Part shown: piece after piece, positions 1-11,100 of the stretch | Position numbering within the stretch: the first letter of the stretch is position 1 | Layout of the letters: the number at the start of each line of letters is the position of its first letter | NCBI GenBank assembly: GCA_945937855.1 | Contig: CAMEUC010000002.1 | Coordinates: forward strand, 1-57,640 | Source: an uncultured Clostridium sp. | GTDB taxonomy: Bacteria; Bacillota; Clostridia; TANB77; CAG-508 | Direction: 5' to 3' | Length of the DNA: 57,640 bases | The notes under the pieces: generated by a model | What the model saw: only the letters and a program-made list of their open reading frames with translations | Database searches by the model: none | Told to the model about the DNA's origin: nothing | Translations under genes and position numbers: made by a program

Positions 1-14
1 TAAGTTTTCTGACG

Positions 15-33
15 CCCCCAGCATAGCTGGGGG
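15..33. terminator. GC-rich hairpin at left edge
   Basis: The arms at 15-22 (CCCCCAGC) and 26-33 (GCTGGGGG) pair perfectly around a 3-nt loop and are followed by TTT on the plus strand. It is probably the end of a transcript whose gene lies outside the window. The T-tract is short, so a plain structural hairpin is also possible. Confidence 0.5.
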
Positions 34-51
34 TTTACTGCTAAAGTTAAT

Positions 52-84
52 AAAAGAGGTTGGTAATTTTTACCAACCTCTTTT
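52..84 (-). terminator. Rho-independent terminator of desulfoferrodoxin gene
   Basis: A 15-bp perfect inverted repeat (52-66 with 70-84, 3-nt loop) lies just past the stop codon of the minus-strand desulfoferrodoxin gene. The stem is closed by AAAA/TTTT, so it can terminate in both directions. Confidence 0.85.
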
Positions 85-92
85 ATTATTTA

Positions 93-473
93 TTATTCAA
101 CTTCACATTTCCATAATCCATGAGTATTACAATATGCATAAATTGTTGAACCTGGTATATGTTTGAAAGTAACTTCTGGAACATCTCCTGGGTTTAAATA
201 TTTTATGCGTTCTCTATTTTCATTTACACATGCAATCCATTCTATATAATGTTCTGGTTCCATCACATGATGTACTTTAACTATTATTTTTTCTCCATAT
301 ACTTGATATGTTGGAACATGTTTTTCTTTTGCGGCATCTACAGAATTTGGAACCATAACCTTCATCTCTTCTCCGCAACATTTAATTCCACAATCTTTAC
401 AAGTACAATCTTTAAAAACTTTTACCATTGCTCCACATGATGAGCATCTTTTTATTATAAATTCATTTTTCAT
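93..473 (-). CDS. dfx: Desulfoferrodoxin / superoxide reductase
   Basis: A 126-aa cytoplasmic non-heme iron enzyme that reduces superoxide to peroxide without making O2, typical of anaerobes. The C-terminal catalytic domain is intact. It has E50-K51-H52 (the EKH motif), the HHVMEPEHY segment with H69 and H75, and C115/H118 in the CNTHGLW motif, which together supply the His4-Cys site. The N-terminal desulforedoxin-like part has C10-x2-C13 and C32-C33, the usual four rubredoxin-type ligands. Three extra cysteines (C23, C25, C28) sit between them, which is unusual. A strong GGGAGG ribosome-binding site precedes the ATG. It is a single-gene unit with its own terminator. The family call is very secure; the role of the extra cysteines is unknown. 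Confidence 0.95.
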   Translation of the reverse strand: MKNEFIIKRCSSCGAMVKVFKDCTCKDCGIKCCGEEMKVMVPNSVDAAKEKHVPTYQVYGEKIIVKVHHVMEPEHYIEWIACVNENRERIKYLNPGDVPEVTFKHIPGSTIYAYCNTHGLWKCEVE

Positions 474-499
474 AAATATTCCTCCCTTGATTGTTTTGT

Positions 500-538
500 A
501 TTATACCACTTATTATATTTTTTTGCTAGGTCTTTTCA
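500..538 (-). promoter_or_regulatory. Likely promoter of desulfoferrodoxin gene
   Basis: Reading the minus strand, two TATAAT hexamers lie at 505-500 and 517-512. TAGCAA is 17 nt upstream of the first, and TTGAAA (538-533) is 15 nt upstream of the second. Either pair would place the start site shortly before the GGGAGG site. Which one is used cannot be decided from sequence. Confidence 0.45.
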
Positions 539-567
539 ATGAATTTTTGATTTAATAAATTGTAATT

Positions 568-668
568 TATAGAAGTGCGAAGTGGGAGGTGTGAGGTGTG
601 AAAATTGGAAAATTCCTACGAAGGCTAGCCCTAAAAGCCCACCTCTCACTTCCCACCTCACACCTCTA
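568..668. repeat. Heptamer-armed palindromic repeat, copy 1
   Basis: The left arm is a run of 7-bp units of the form GARGTGN (571-600). The right arm is the complementary run (about 638-667). Between them is a core containing CCTACGAAGGCTAGCCC. The flanks are AT-rich (AAATTGTAATTT type). Four further copies lie in this window. It fills the gap between dfx and the HtrA gene and contains no gene. Confidence 0.85.
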
Positions 669-677
669 AATTACCAT

Positions 678-1799
678 TTACCTTTTCCCTAAACTAATGG
701 TAACCTTATACTCTTTATTATTTCTATTAATTGTTAAAACCACATTATCTCCGGGCGCTTTTTTGTATATATAACTTCTAAGTTCACTCATTTTATTTAT
801 TGTATAGTCATCTATCTTTGTTATTATATCTCCCACTTTTAACCCACTTTTGGCTGCAGGTCCATCTGATGATATTTGTACTACATATATTCCATTATCA
901 AAATTCAAACTAGAATTTAAATATTTATTTACTTCTGTATCATAAGCAAATATTCCTAAATATGCCTCTTTAAACTCTCCTTTTTGTACAAAACTATCTA
1001 TTATTGGTTTTATAATATTAATAGGAATTGCAAATCCTATTCCTTCCGCAGAACTTATTTTAATTGAATTAATTCCTATAACCTTACCTTCATCATTAAT
1101 TAATGGTCCTCCACTATTTCCAGAATTAATGCTTGCATCAGTTTGTATTAAATCTTCCATATAGCTTTCTGTGCCATCCTCTACAATTTTTATAGTTCTA
1201 TCTAATCCACTTATAATTCCGTAAGTTACTGTTCTTTGAAATTCTATTCCTATTGGGTTTCCTATTGCCCAAACCTCTTGGCCCAATTTAATATTATCTG
1301 AATCTCCTAATTCTAAATACTTTAAACCACTTATTTCTATTTTGACAATAGCCAAGTCTAAGTCAGTATCTGCCCAAAGTACACTTCCTTTATAAATTTG
1401 TCCGTTTTCTAGTGTTACATAACAAGTATTATATTTTTCACCTGCCACATGCCAATTCGTTACTATATAGCCATTTTCTGAAACAATTATCCCGCTTCCA
1501 AGTCCCAATTCTTTAGTAGCATTTGAATCTAAAATTGCACTTCCTGTATTTTTTATTTTAGAAATACCTACTACAGATTTTGTTATTTCTTCTAAGTCTA
1601 TATCCTCGCTCAATCCACCTTCTTTAGCTTCATTATATAATCTAGTTGCAGTTGCCTCTGGGCTAACACTATAATCTTGAACCTGTATTTTTGTATACAT
1701 TGAATATACAAAAATGCTACCTGCCGAAACAGCTATCATAAGTATAAAAATTATTATAAAATATTTAAATTTACTTGGTCTTCTTGAATATTCGTACAT
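678..1799 (-). CDS. HtrA/DegP-like membrane-anchored serine protease
   Basis: A 373-aa S1C protease for envelope protein quality control. One N-terminal membrane segment (about residues 13-33) anchors it with the protease outside. The catalytic triad is visible: H117 in TNWHVAG, D148 in DLDLAIVKI, and S229 in GNSGGPL. A single PDZ domain occupies about residues 280-365. The start was placed at the ATG at 1799, because GGAGG lies 6-10 nt upstream; a longer frame begins 16 codons earlier but has no ribosome-binding site. It is close to the length of Bacillus HtrA proteins. It stands alone, flanked by two copies of the heptamer repeat. Confidence 0.93.
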   Translation of the reverse strand: MYEYSRRPSKFKYFIIIFILMIAVSAGSIFVYSMYTKIQVQDYSVSPEATATRLYNEAKEGGLSEDIDLEEITKSVVGISKIKNTGSAILDSNATKELGLGSGIIVSENGYIVTNWHVAGEKYNTCYVTLENGQIYKGSVLWADTDLDLAIVKIEISGLKYLELGDSDNIKLGQEVWAIGNPIGIEFQRTVTYGIISGLDRTIKIVEDGTESYMEDLIQTDASINSGNSGGPLINDEGKVIGINSIKISSAEGIGFAIPINIIKPIIDSFVQKGEFKEAYLGIFAYDTEVNKYLNSSLNFDNGIYVVQISSDGPAAKSGLKVGDIITKIDDYTINKMSELRSYIYKKAPGDNVVLTINRNNKEYKVTISLGKR

Positions 1800-1866
1800 A
1801 TTATTTCCTCCAAAATTATAATATCCAAAATTTGTAATTGTATACAATTTGATAAATAATAATATA

Positions 1867-1962
1867 TAGAAGTGGGATGTGGGATGTGTGCTTTTAGGGG
1901 AATTTCTTCAAAGGCTAACCATAAAATCACACCTCACACTTCACACCTCTCACCTCTAAATC
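1867..1962. repeat. Heptamer-armed palindromic repeat, copy 2
   Basis: GAAGTGG/GATGTGG/GATGTGT units on the left, a core (TTTCTTCAAAGGCTAACC-like), and CACACCT/CACTTCA units on the right. It sits in the divergent region between the HtrA gene and the NRPS. The 320-base gap here contains this repeat plus the NRPS promoter and nothing else I can see. Confidence 0.8.
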
Positions 1963-2054
1963 ATTATTTTGCCAATTATTTCTGTAAAATGCTGTCAGAT
2001 TTTGTCGATTTTCTTTTTTTTGGTAAAATTTGTATATTAAAACTCCTAATTTCA

Positions 2055-2083
2055 TTGATTTTATTGTCGTTTTATGGTATATT
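2055..2083 (+). promoter_or_regulatory. SigA-type promoter of the NRPS
   Basis: TTGATT (2055-2060), a 17-nt spacer and TATATT (2078-2083) lie 36 nt before the TTG start. The ribosome-binding site AAAGGTGA follows at 2105-2112, six nt before TTG. I see no operator palindrome. Confidence 0.65.
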
Positions 2084-2118
2084 AAAGTAAGTAAAATTAT
2101 AAATAAAGGTGAATTAGA

Positions 2119-5100
2119 TTGAAAGAATTATACGAATTAACTAATCCACAAAAGTCAATTTGGGTAACAGAAGAATTTTACAAAGGGACGTCGATTGAAA
2201 ATATTGCAGGTACTGCAATGATTTCGCAAGAAGTAAACTTTGATAAATTAAAAGAAGCAATTAATATTTTTATTAAAACTAATGATAGTTTCAGATTAAA
2301 ATTTGTTAAAAGAAACAACTCGGTTAAACAATATATTGATGATTTTTCACCATTTTCTTTTGAAACAATAGAAGTAGAAACAGATAAAGATATTAAGAAG
2401 CTAGAAAAAGAATTGGCTGAGACTCCTTTGGAGCTTATTGATTCTTATCTTTTTAAATTAAAATTATTTAAATTTAAAGATGGACATGGTGGTTTTGTAA
2501 TTACTATGCACCATTTAATTGTTGATGCTTGGGCAAGTGGTCTTGTTATAAGTAGAATTATAGATATTTATGATGCATTATTACAAAATACTTTTGTTTT
2601 AGAAGATATTGCTAATCCTTCTTATATTGATTATATTGAAACCGAACAAAAATATATGCAAAGCTCTAAATTTGAAAAAGATAAAACCTTCTGGAATGAT
2701 TTATTTGCAAAAGTTCCTGAAGTAGCAACTATTCCTAGTCTTTCTCAAAGCAAAGAACTTTCTAGTAGAGCCAAAAGGAAACTATTCAAAATTCCTACTG
2801 AAACTATGGACTTTATTAATTCTTTTTGTAAAGAAAATAAAATTTCACCTTTTAATTTCTTTATGGGAATTTATGCAATATACATGTCTAGAGTATCTAA
2901 TTTAGACGAATTTGTTATTGGCACTCCTATATTAAATCGTTCAAATGTAAAAGAAAAGCATACTGTTGGTATGTTTATTAGTGTTGTGCCTTTTAAAGTA
3001 ACTTTAAATCATGAGAAAAGTTTCGCAGAATTTGCATCAGAAATTTCTGCAAACTTTTTTAATATATTTAGACATCAAAAATATCCTTATCAAGCATTAT
3101 TAGAAGATTTAAGAGAAAAAGATAACTCGATACCAAATTTATATAATGTTATGATTTCATACCAAAATATGAGAAGTAATAAACAATCTGCAAAAACAGA
3201 TTATTCTTCGAAATGGCTTTTTAACGGTAATATATCTGACGATATGGAAATCCACTTCTTTGATATAGATGATACTGGAATTATTAATGTTGCTTATGAT
3301 TATAAAACATCTAAATATTCTTCAGAAGACATTTATGCCCTTCATTCAAGAATTCTTCATATGATAAATCAAATTATAGAAAACAGTAATATTTTACTAA
3401 AAGAAATAGAAATAGTAACACCTGATGAAAAAAATCAAATATTATATGAATTTAATAATACAAAAATGGACTATCCAAAGGATAAAACAATTGTCCAATT
3501 ATTCGAAGAACAAGTAGAAAAAGCACCTGACAATATTGCAGTTGTTTTCGAAGACCAAAAATTAACTTATAGAGAACTAAATGAGAAAGCAAATAGTCTA
3601 GCTTTCTATCTTAAAAATAACGGTTTAAAATCTAATGATGTTGTAAGTATTTTTCTCGACAAGTCTTTAGAATCAATTATTGCTATATTAGGAGCATTAA
3701 AATGTGGTGCTAGCTATATGCCTATTGATATTAATTATCCTATTAAACGTATAGATTTTATGGTTAATGATTCTAACAGTAGATTCATTCTTACTTCATG
3801 TCAACTACAACATAAGTTAAATAACGAATCTAAAGTACTTTGTGTTGATCTATCTAATAATGAAATATACAATAATTTTGTTGATAAAATTAATATCACT
3901 ACATCATATGATAGCATAGCTTACATCATGTATACTTCTGGTTCTACTGGTACACCTAAAGGTGTTATGGTTTCTAACCAGAATGTTGTTAGACTTGTAA
4001 GAAATACAAACTATATAAAGTTTAATAAAAATGAAAGAATTCTTCAAACAGGTTCTATTGTTTTTGATGCTTGTACTTTTGAAATTTGGGGAGCTTTATT
4101 AAATGGTTTTGAATTATATATAATTAAAAAACAGGATTTATTAGACCCTGTGTCTTTAGAAAAATATTTACTTAATAATAAGATTACTATTTTATGGCTT
4201 ACAGCTCCTTTATTTAATCAATTAAGTGAGAGTAATCCTAAAATGTTTAAATCTGTGAGAGTATTATTAACTGGTGGAGATGTGCTTTCTCCAAAACATA
4301 TTAATGCAGTAAAAAGATCTTGCCCAGATTTAACTATCATTAATGGTTATGGTCCTACTGAAAATACAACCTTCTCAACTTGCTTTACAATAGATGATTT
4401 TTATGAGGATTCTATACCTATTGGCTTTCCTATTGCTAATTCAACTTGTTACATTGTGTCACCTACTTTAAATTTATTACCAGTAGGAGTATCTGGTGAA
4501 TTACTTGTTGGTGGAGATGGGGTTAGTAAAGGATATTTAAATAATACAGAATTCACAGCGAAGAAATTTATTGCTAATCCTTTTGGTGAAGGAACTTTAT
4601 ATAGAACTGGAGATTTAGTAAAATGGCGTGCAGATGGAAGTATTGACTTCATAGGTAGAGTTGATAATCAAGTAAAAATACGTGGTTTTAGGGTTGAGCT
4701 AAATGAAATCACTCTTAGAATTCAAGAATTTCCTAATATTAATGGGTGTTTTACTACTGTTAAAACAATTAATGATGAAAAAGTAATTTGTTCTTACTTT
4801 TCTACAAACAGAAAAATTAATATAAGTTCTTTAAAAACTTTCTTAAAAAGCTCTTTACCTCATTATGCAATACCATCATATTTTATAGAACTTGATTCAT
4901 TACCTATAAATACTAATGGCAAAGTTGATATTAAGAAATTACCTGAACCACAAAACTTAAATTCAAAAAAAGGCATTATTTTGCCAAGAAATGAAACAGA
5001 TTCTAAATTAATAGATTTATTAAAAGTTCTATTAAATATAAATATTGTTAGTATTGATGATTCTTTCTTTGAATTAGGTGGAGATTCTTTATCTGCAATT

Positions 5101-8100
5101 AATTTATGTGCCCAAATTCAAAATGAATTTAATGTGCAATTATTTGTTAAAGATGTTCTCGAGCACCCTACTATTCAAGAAATTTCTGACATCATTACTA
5201 ATAACTTAAATAATGCTAATAAACTTACTATTAAACCTATTCCTGAAGCAGATTACTATATAGCCTCTTCTGCTCAAAAGAGAATGTTCTTTACAAGTAG
5301 TATGGCTGGTGATAATTCTACTTTATATAATATCCCTGGTGGTGTTATTTTAGATGGCTCTGTCGATATAAATAAATTAGAAGAATGCTTCAACAAGTTA
5401 ATAGGAAGACACGAATCTTTACGTACTTATTTTGAACTTAAAGATGGTGTAGTTGTTCAAAAAATTATAAATAAAATAGACTTTAAATTAAAAATAGAAG
5501 AAAACTGTGATTTCAATAATTTAAATACAATTTTTGAGGATTTTGTTAAACCTTTTGATTTAGGCGAAGCACCTTTATTTAGAGCACAACTATTTAAGTT
5601 TAATGGTAAAAAATCTGCTCTTCTTGTAGATATGCATCACATTATTTCTGATGGTACTTCTTTATCTATTTTTATCGATGAACTTTGTAAATTATATAAT
5701 GATGAATCATTACCTGAACTTAATATTACATATAAAGATTTTGCAAGTTTTGAAAATGAAAGACTTTCTTCAGGTGGTTTAAAAGAAGCTGAAGATTATT
5801 GGGTAAGTCAATTTGCTGATGATATACCTGTTTTAAACCTACCTACAAACAATCCAAGGCCTGCTGTTCAAAGCTTTGATGGTGCAAAAGTATATTCTTC
5901 TATTGATTTAGAAACAACTAATAAAATTAATACTCTTTCAAAAGATTTAGGAGTTACACCTTACATGGTATTACTTTCAGCTTACTACATATTGCTTGAA
6001 AAATATACCTCTCAAGACGATATTGTTGTTGGTTCTCCTATTGTTGGAAGAGATATTGCTGAAACTTATAACTTAATAGGTATGTTTGTTAACTCTTTAG
6101 CATTAAGAACTAAAATAGATAACAAATTATCTTTTAAAGAATTATTAGAAATTGTTAAAACTAATTGTTTAAATGCTTATAAATATCAAGCATTTCCTTT
6201 TGATGAACTAGTTAATAAATTAAATATAAAAAGAGATACAAGTAGAAACCCATTATTTGATACTATGTTTACTTACCAAAATAATGGTTTAAAAAGCATT
6301 GAGTTTAATAATATATCTTCTCAATATTACATCCCAGATACTCATATTGCTAAATTTGATTTATCTTTAGAACTAATTCCAAATGATAATGGTATTGAGG
6401 TATCTTTTGAATATGCTACAAAATTATTTGAAGAGGACTTTATTAAAAATTTATCTAATCATTACTTAAATATTTTAAATGCTATTTTAGAAAATGAGGA
6501 AATAAAAATAGCTGATATTGATATGCTTTCCGAGGAAGAAAGAAATAAAATATTATATGAATTTAATAATACACAAGCAAACTATCCAAAAGGCAAAACA
6601 ATTGTTCAATTATTTGAAGAGCAAGTAGAAAAAACACCTGACAATATTGCTGTTGTTTTTGAAGACCAAAATTTAACTTATAGAGAATTAAATGAGAAAG
6701 CTAATAGTTTGGCTCATTATTTAAGAAATATGGGTATAGGTAGAAATGATGTTGTAGCTTTGCTTCTTGATAAAAGCCTTGAAATGATAATAGCAATATT
6801 AGGTATTATTAAAGCCGGTGGCTGTTATCTTCCTATTAATTTAGCCTATCCTCAAGATAGGATAAATTTTATGCTTAAAGATTCAAGCGCCAAATTCTTA
6901 TTATGCAGTGCAAAAACTTGTGAAAATATTAACACCAGTATACATAAAATATTAATCGACTTAAAGAATAGTGACGTATATTCTAAAGATATAAAGAATT
7001 TGCCAACAATAAATATTCCTAGTGACTTAATATACATTATATATACTTCCGGTTCAACAGGCACCCCTAAAGGTGCAATGATTATGCATAAAAATGTAGT
7101 TAGACTAATGAAAAATGATAAATTTTTATTTAATTTTAATAGTAACGATGTTTGGACCATGTTTCATTCTGTTTCTTTTGATTTCTCTGTATGGGAAATG
7201 TATGGAGCATTATTATATGGTGGTAAATTGGTAATAGTTCCTGATAATATTGCAAAAGATCCTAATCTTTTTCTAGCATTAATGGAAAAAGAAAATGTAA
7301 CCGTGCTTAACCAAACACCTACTTATTTTTATAACTTATTAAGCTGTGAAGTTAAAAATGTTCATCCAAATTTAAAAATACGATATATTATTTTTGGTGG
7401 AGAAGCTTTAAAACCAAATCTAATTACAGATTGGAGAAAACTCCACCCAATGACTAAATTAATTAATATGTATGGGATTACCGAAACTACTGTTCATGTT
7501 ACATTTAAAGAAATTACAGATGTAGATTTACAATCTTCAATTTCTAATATTGGGACTCCAATTCCAACATTAAAAATTCTCTTACTTGATAAAAATTTAA
7601 AGTTAGTTCCTTTTGGTGTTCCTGGAGAAATTTGCGTTAGCGGAGATGGGGTTTTTAAAGGATATTTGAATAGACCAGACCTTAATAAAACCAAATTAAT
7701 AAAAAATCCTTACAATGAAAATGAAATTTTATATCGTTCTGCTGACACTGCTATACTTAACTTTAACAATACTTTAGAATATGTTGGTAGAATAGATACT
7801 CAAGTAAAAATTAGAGGCTTTAGAGTAGAATTAGGTGAAATAGAAGAGCAAATGTTAAAATTTCCAAATATAAAATCATGTTTTGTAACTACTCAAAAAA
7901 GCGGAGATTTACATGATATATTATATGCTTATTACATATCTAATGATGATACTAACATATCTAATTTACGTAAATTTTTACAAAAAAGTTTACCTACATA
8001 TATGATACCTCAGTTCTTCTTAAAAGTAAAAGAATGGCCTTATAATAGTAATGGCAAAATAGATATAAAAAGATTACCTCAACCTCAAGACTCAAATGCA

Positions 8101-11100
8101 AAAAAAGAAATTATTTTGCCAAGAAATGAAACAGACTCTAAATTAATAGATTTATTAAAAGTTCTATTAAATATAAATATTGTTAGTATTGATGATTCTT
8201 TCTTTGAATTAGGTGGAGATTCTTTATCTGCAATTAATTTATGTGCCCAAATTCAAAATGAATTTAATGTGCAATTATTTGTTAAAGATGTTCTCGAGCA
8301 CCCTACTATTCAAGAAATTTCTGACATCATTACTAATAACTTAAATAATGCTAATAAACTTACTATTAAACCTATTCCTGAAGCAGATTACTATATAGCC
8401 TCTTCTGCTCAAAAGAGAATGTTCTTTACAAGTAGTATGGCTGGTGATAATTCTACTTTATATAATATCCCTGGTGGTGTTATTTTAGATGGCTCTGTCG
8501 ATATAAATAAATTAGAAGAATGCTTCAACAAGTTAATAGGAAGACACGAATCTTTACGTACTTATTTTGAACTTAAAGATGGTGTAGTTGTTCAAAAAAT
8601 TATAAATAAAATAGACTTTAAATTAAAAATAGAAGAAAACTGTGATTTCAATAATTTAAATACAATTTTTGAGGATTTTGTTAAACCTTTTGATTTAGGC
8701 GAAGCACCTTTATTTAGAGCACAACTATTTAAGTTTAATGGTAAAAAATCTGCTCTTCTTGTAGATATGCATCACATTATTTCTGATGGTACTTCTTTAT
8801 CTATTTTTATCGATGAACTTTGTAAATTATATAATGATGAATCATTACCTGAACTTAATATTACATATAAAGATTTTGCAAGTTTTGAAAATGAAAGACT
8901 TTCTTCAGGTGGTTTAAAAGAAGCTGAAGATTATTGGGTAAGTCAATTTGCTGATGATATACCTGTTTTAAACCTACCTACAAACAATCCAAGGCCTGCT
9001 GTTCAAAGCTTTGATGGTGCAAAAGTATATTCTTCTATTGATTTAGAAACAACTAATAAAATTAATACTCTTTCAAAAGATTTAGGAGTTACACCTTACA
9101 TGGTATTACTTTCAGCTTACTACATATTGCTTGAAAAATATACCTCTCAAGACGATATTGTTGTTGGTTCTCCTATTGTTGGAAGAGATATTGCTGAAAC
9201 TTATAACTTAATAGGTATGTTTGTTAACTCTTTAGCATTAAGAACTAAAATAGATAACAAATTATCTTTTAAAGAATTATTAGAAATTGTTAAAACTAAT
9301 TGTTTAAATGCTTATAAATATCAAGCATTTCCTTTTGATGAACTAGTTAATAAATTAAATATAAAAAGAGATACAAGTAGAAACCCATTATTTGATACTA
9401 TGTTTACTTACCAAAATAATGGTTTAAAAAGCATTGAGTTTAATAATATATCTTCTCAATATTACATCCCAGATACTCATATTGCTAAATTTGATTTATC
9501 TTTAGAACTAATTCCAAATGATAATGGTATTGAGGTATCTTTTGAATATGCTACAAAATTATTTGAAGAGGACTTTATTAAAAATTTATCTAATCATTAC
9601 TTAAATATTTTAAATACTACTTTAGAAAATGAGGAAATAAAAATAGCTGATATTGACATTCTTTCAGAGGAAGAAAGAAATAAAATATTATATGAATTTA
9701 ATAATACAAAAATGGACTATCCAAAGGATAAAACAATTGTACAATTATTTGAAGAACAAGTAGAAAAAACACCTGATAATATTGCTGCCGTTTTTGAAGA
9801 CAAAAAAATAACTTATAGAGAACTAAATGAGAAAGCAAATAGTATTGCACATTTCTTAAAGCAAAATGATATTGGGAAAAACGATATTGTTCCTGTGTTA
9901 GCAAATCGTTCTTTAGATTTAATTATAAGTATGATGGGGATTATAAAGGCTGGAGCCGCTTATTTACCAATTTCTGTTGAAATGCCAACAGAAAGAGTTG
10001 ATTTCATATTACACAATAGCAATGCTAAAATTATATTTGTAACATCTTCTCAAAATTTAGTTTATAATGATGCAATTAAAATTGTAGATTTAGAGCAATT
10101 TGACTATTCTAAATATAATACAAAAAATTTAGAATTAGAAATTAAACCATTAGATTTATTATATATTATTTACACATCTGGTTCTACTGGAAATCCAAAA
10201 GGTGTTAAAATTTGTCATCATAATTTAGTAAATTTCATAAAGTCATTTACAAAATTATATGGTGAAATTTCAACACAAGATAGGTTATTAGCATCAACAA
10301 ATATATCTTTTGATGTAAGTATTTTTGAGTTTTTTATAACTTTACTTAATGGTGCAACTTTATACTTATATAACGAACCAAATATATCTGATATATTTAA
10401 ATATTGTAAAACAATTATAAAAAATAAAATAACCTTCTTGTATATACCACCAAATATTCTAGAAGATGTTTATAACATTTTATCTTCTTATGCTAATGTG
10501 CCAATTAACAAACTATTACTTGGTGTAGAGCCCATAAAAACTAGTACAATAAAAAAATACTATTTGCTTAACCCAAACATGATAATTATTAATGCATATG
10601 GTCCTACTGAGAGTACAATTTGCTCAACTGCAGTACTTTTAGATAATAATATTTTAAAAAATTATAAATTTATACCTATTGGTAAGCCATTACATAATTT
10701 ACAAATTTTTATTTTAGATAATACTATGCAACCTGTTCCTATTGGAGTTCCTGGGGAAATATATATTTCAGGAGATAATGTTGCCAGAGGATACTTAAAT
10801 AATAGGGAACTTACAGATAAAAATTTTGTCTCTATTCCTAACCTAAAATGTAATCTTGCGTATAAAACTGGAGATTTAGCGAAATGGAATAATGATGGAT
10901 TAATTAGCTTTATTGGTAGAAACGATTATCAAGTAAAAATAAATGGACACAGAATTGAACTTGGAGAAATTGAAGCTTGTGTTTACCTTTATCCTAATAT
11001 TGATAAAGTAGTTGTATTATTAGATAAAAATAATAAACTTATATGTTATTTTTCATCAAGTAAACAAATTAATATAACAGACTTAAAAGCATTTTTACAA

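Noticed and set aside
568..668. CRISPR array
   Set aside because: The 7-bp units are tandem without spacers and form palindromic arms; no cas genes are present.
1872..2090. 72-codon frame upstream of the NRPS
   Set aside because: It runs through a heptamer repeat and low-complexity DNA, has no ribosome-binding site and overlaps the NRPS promoter.
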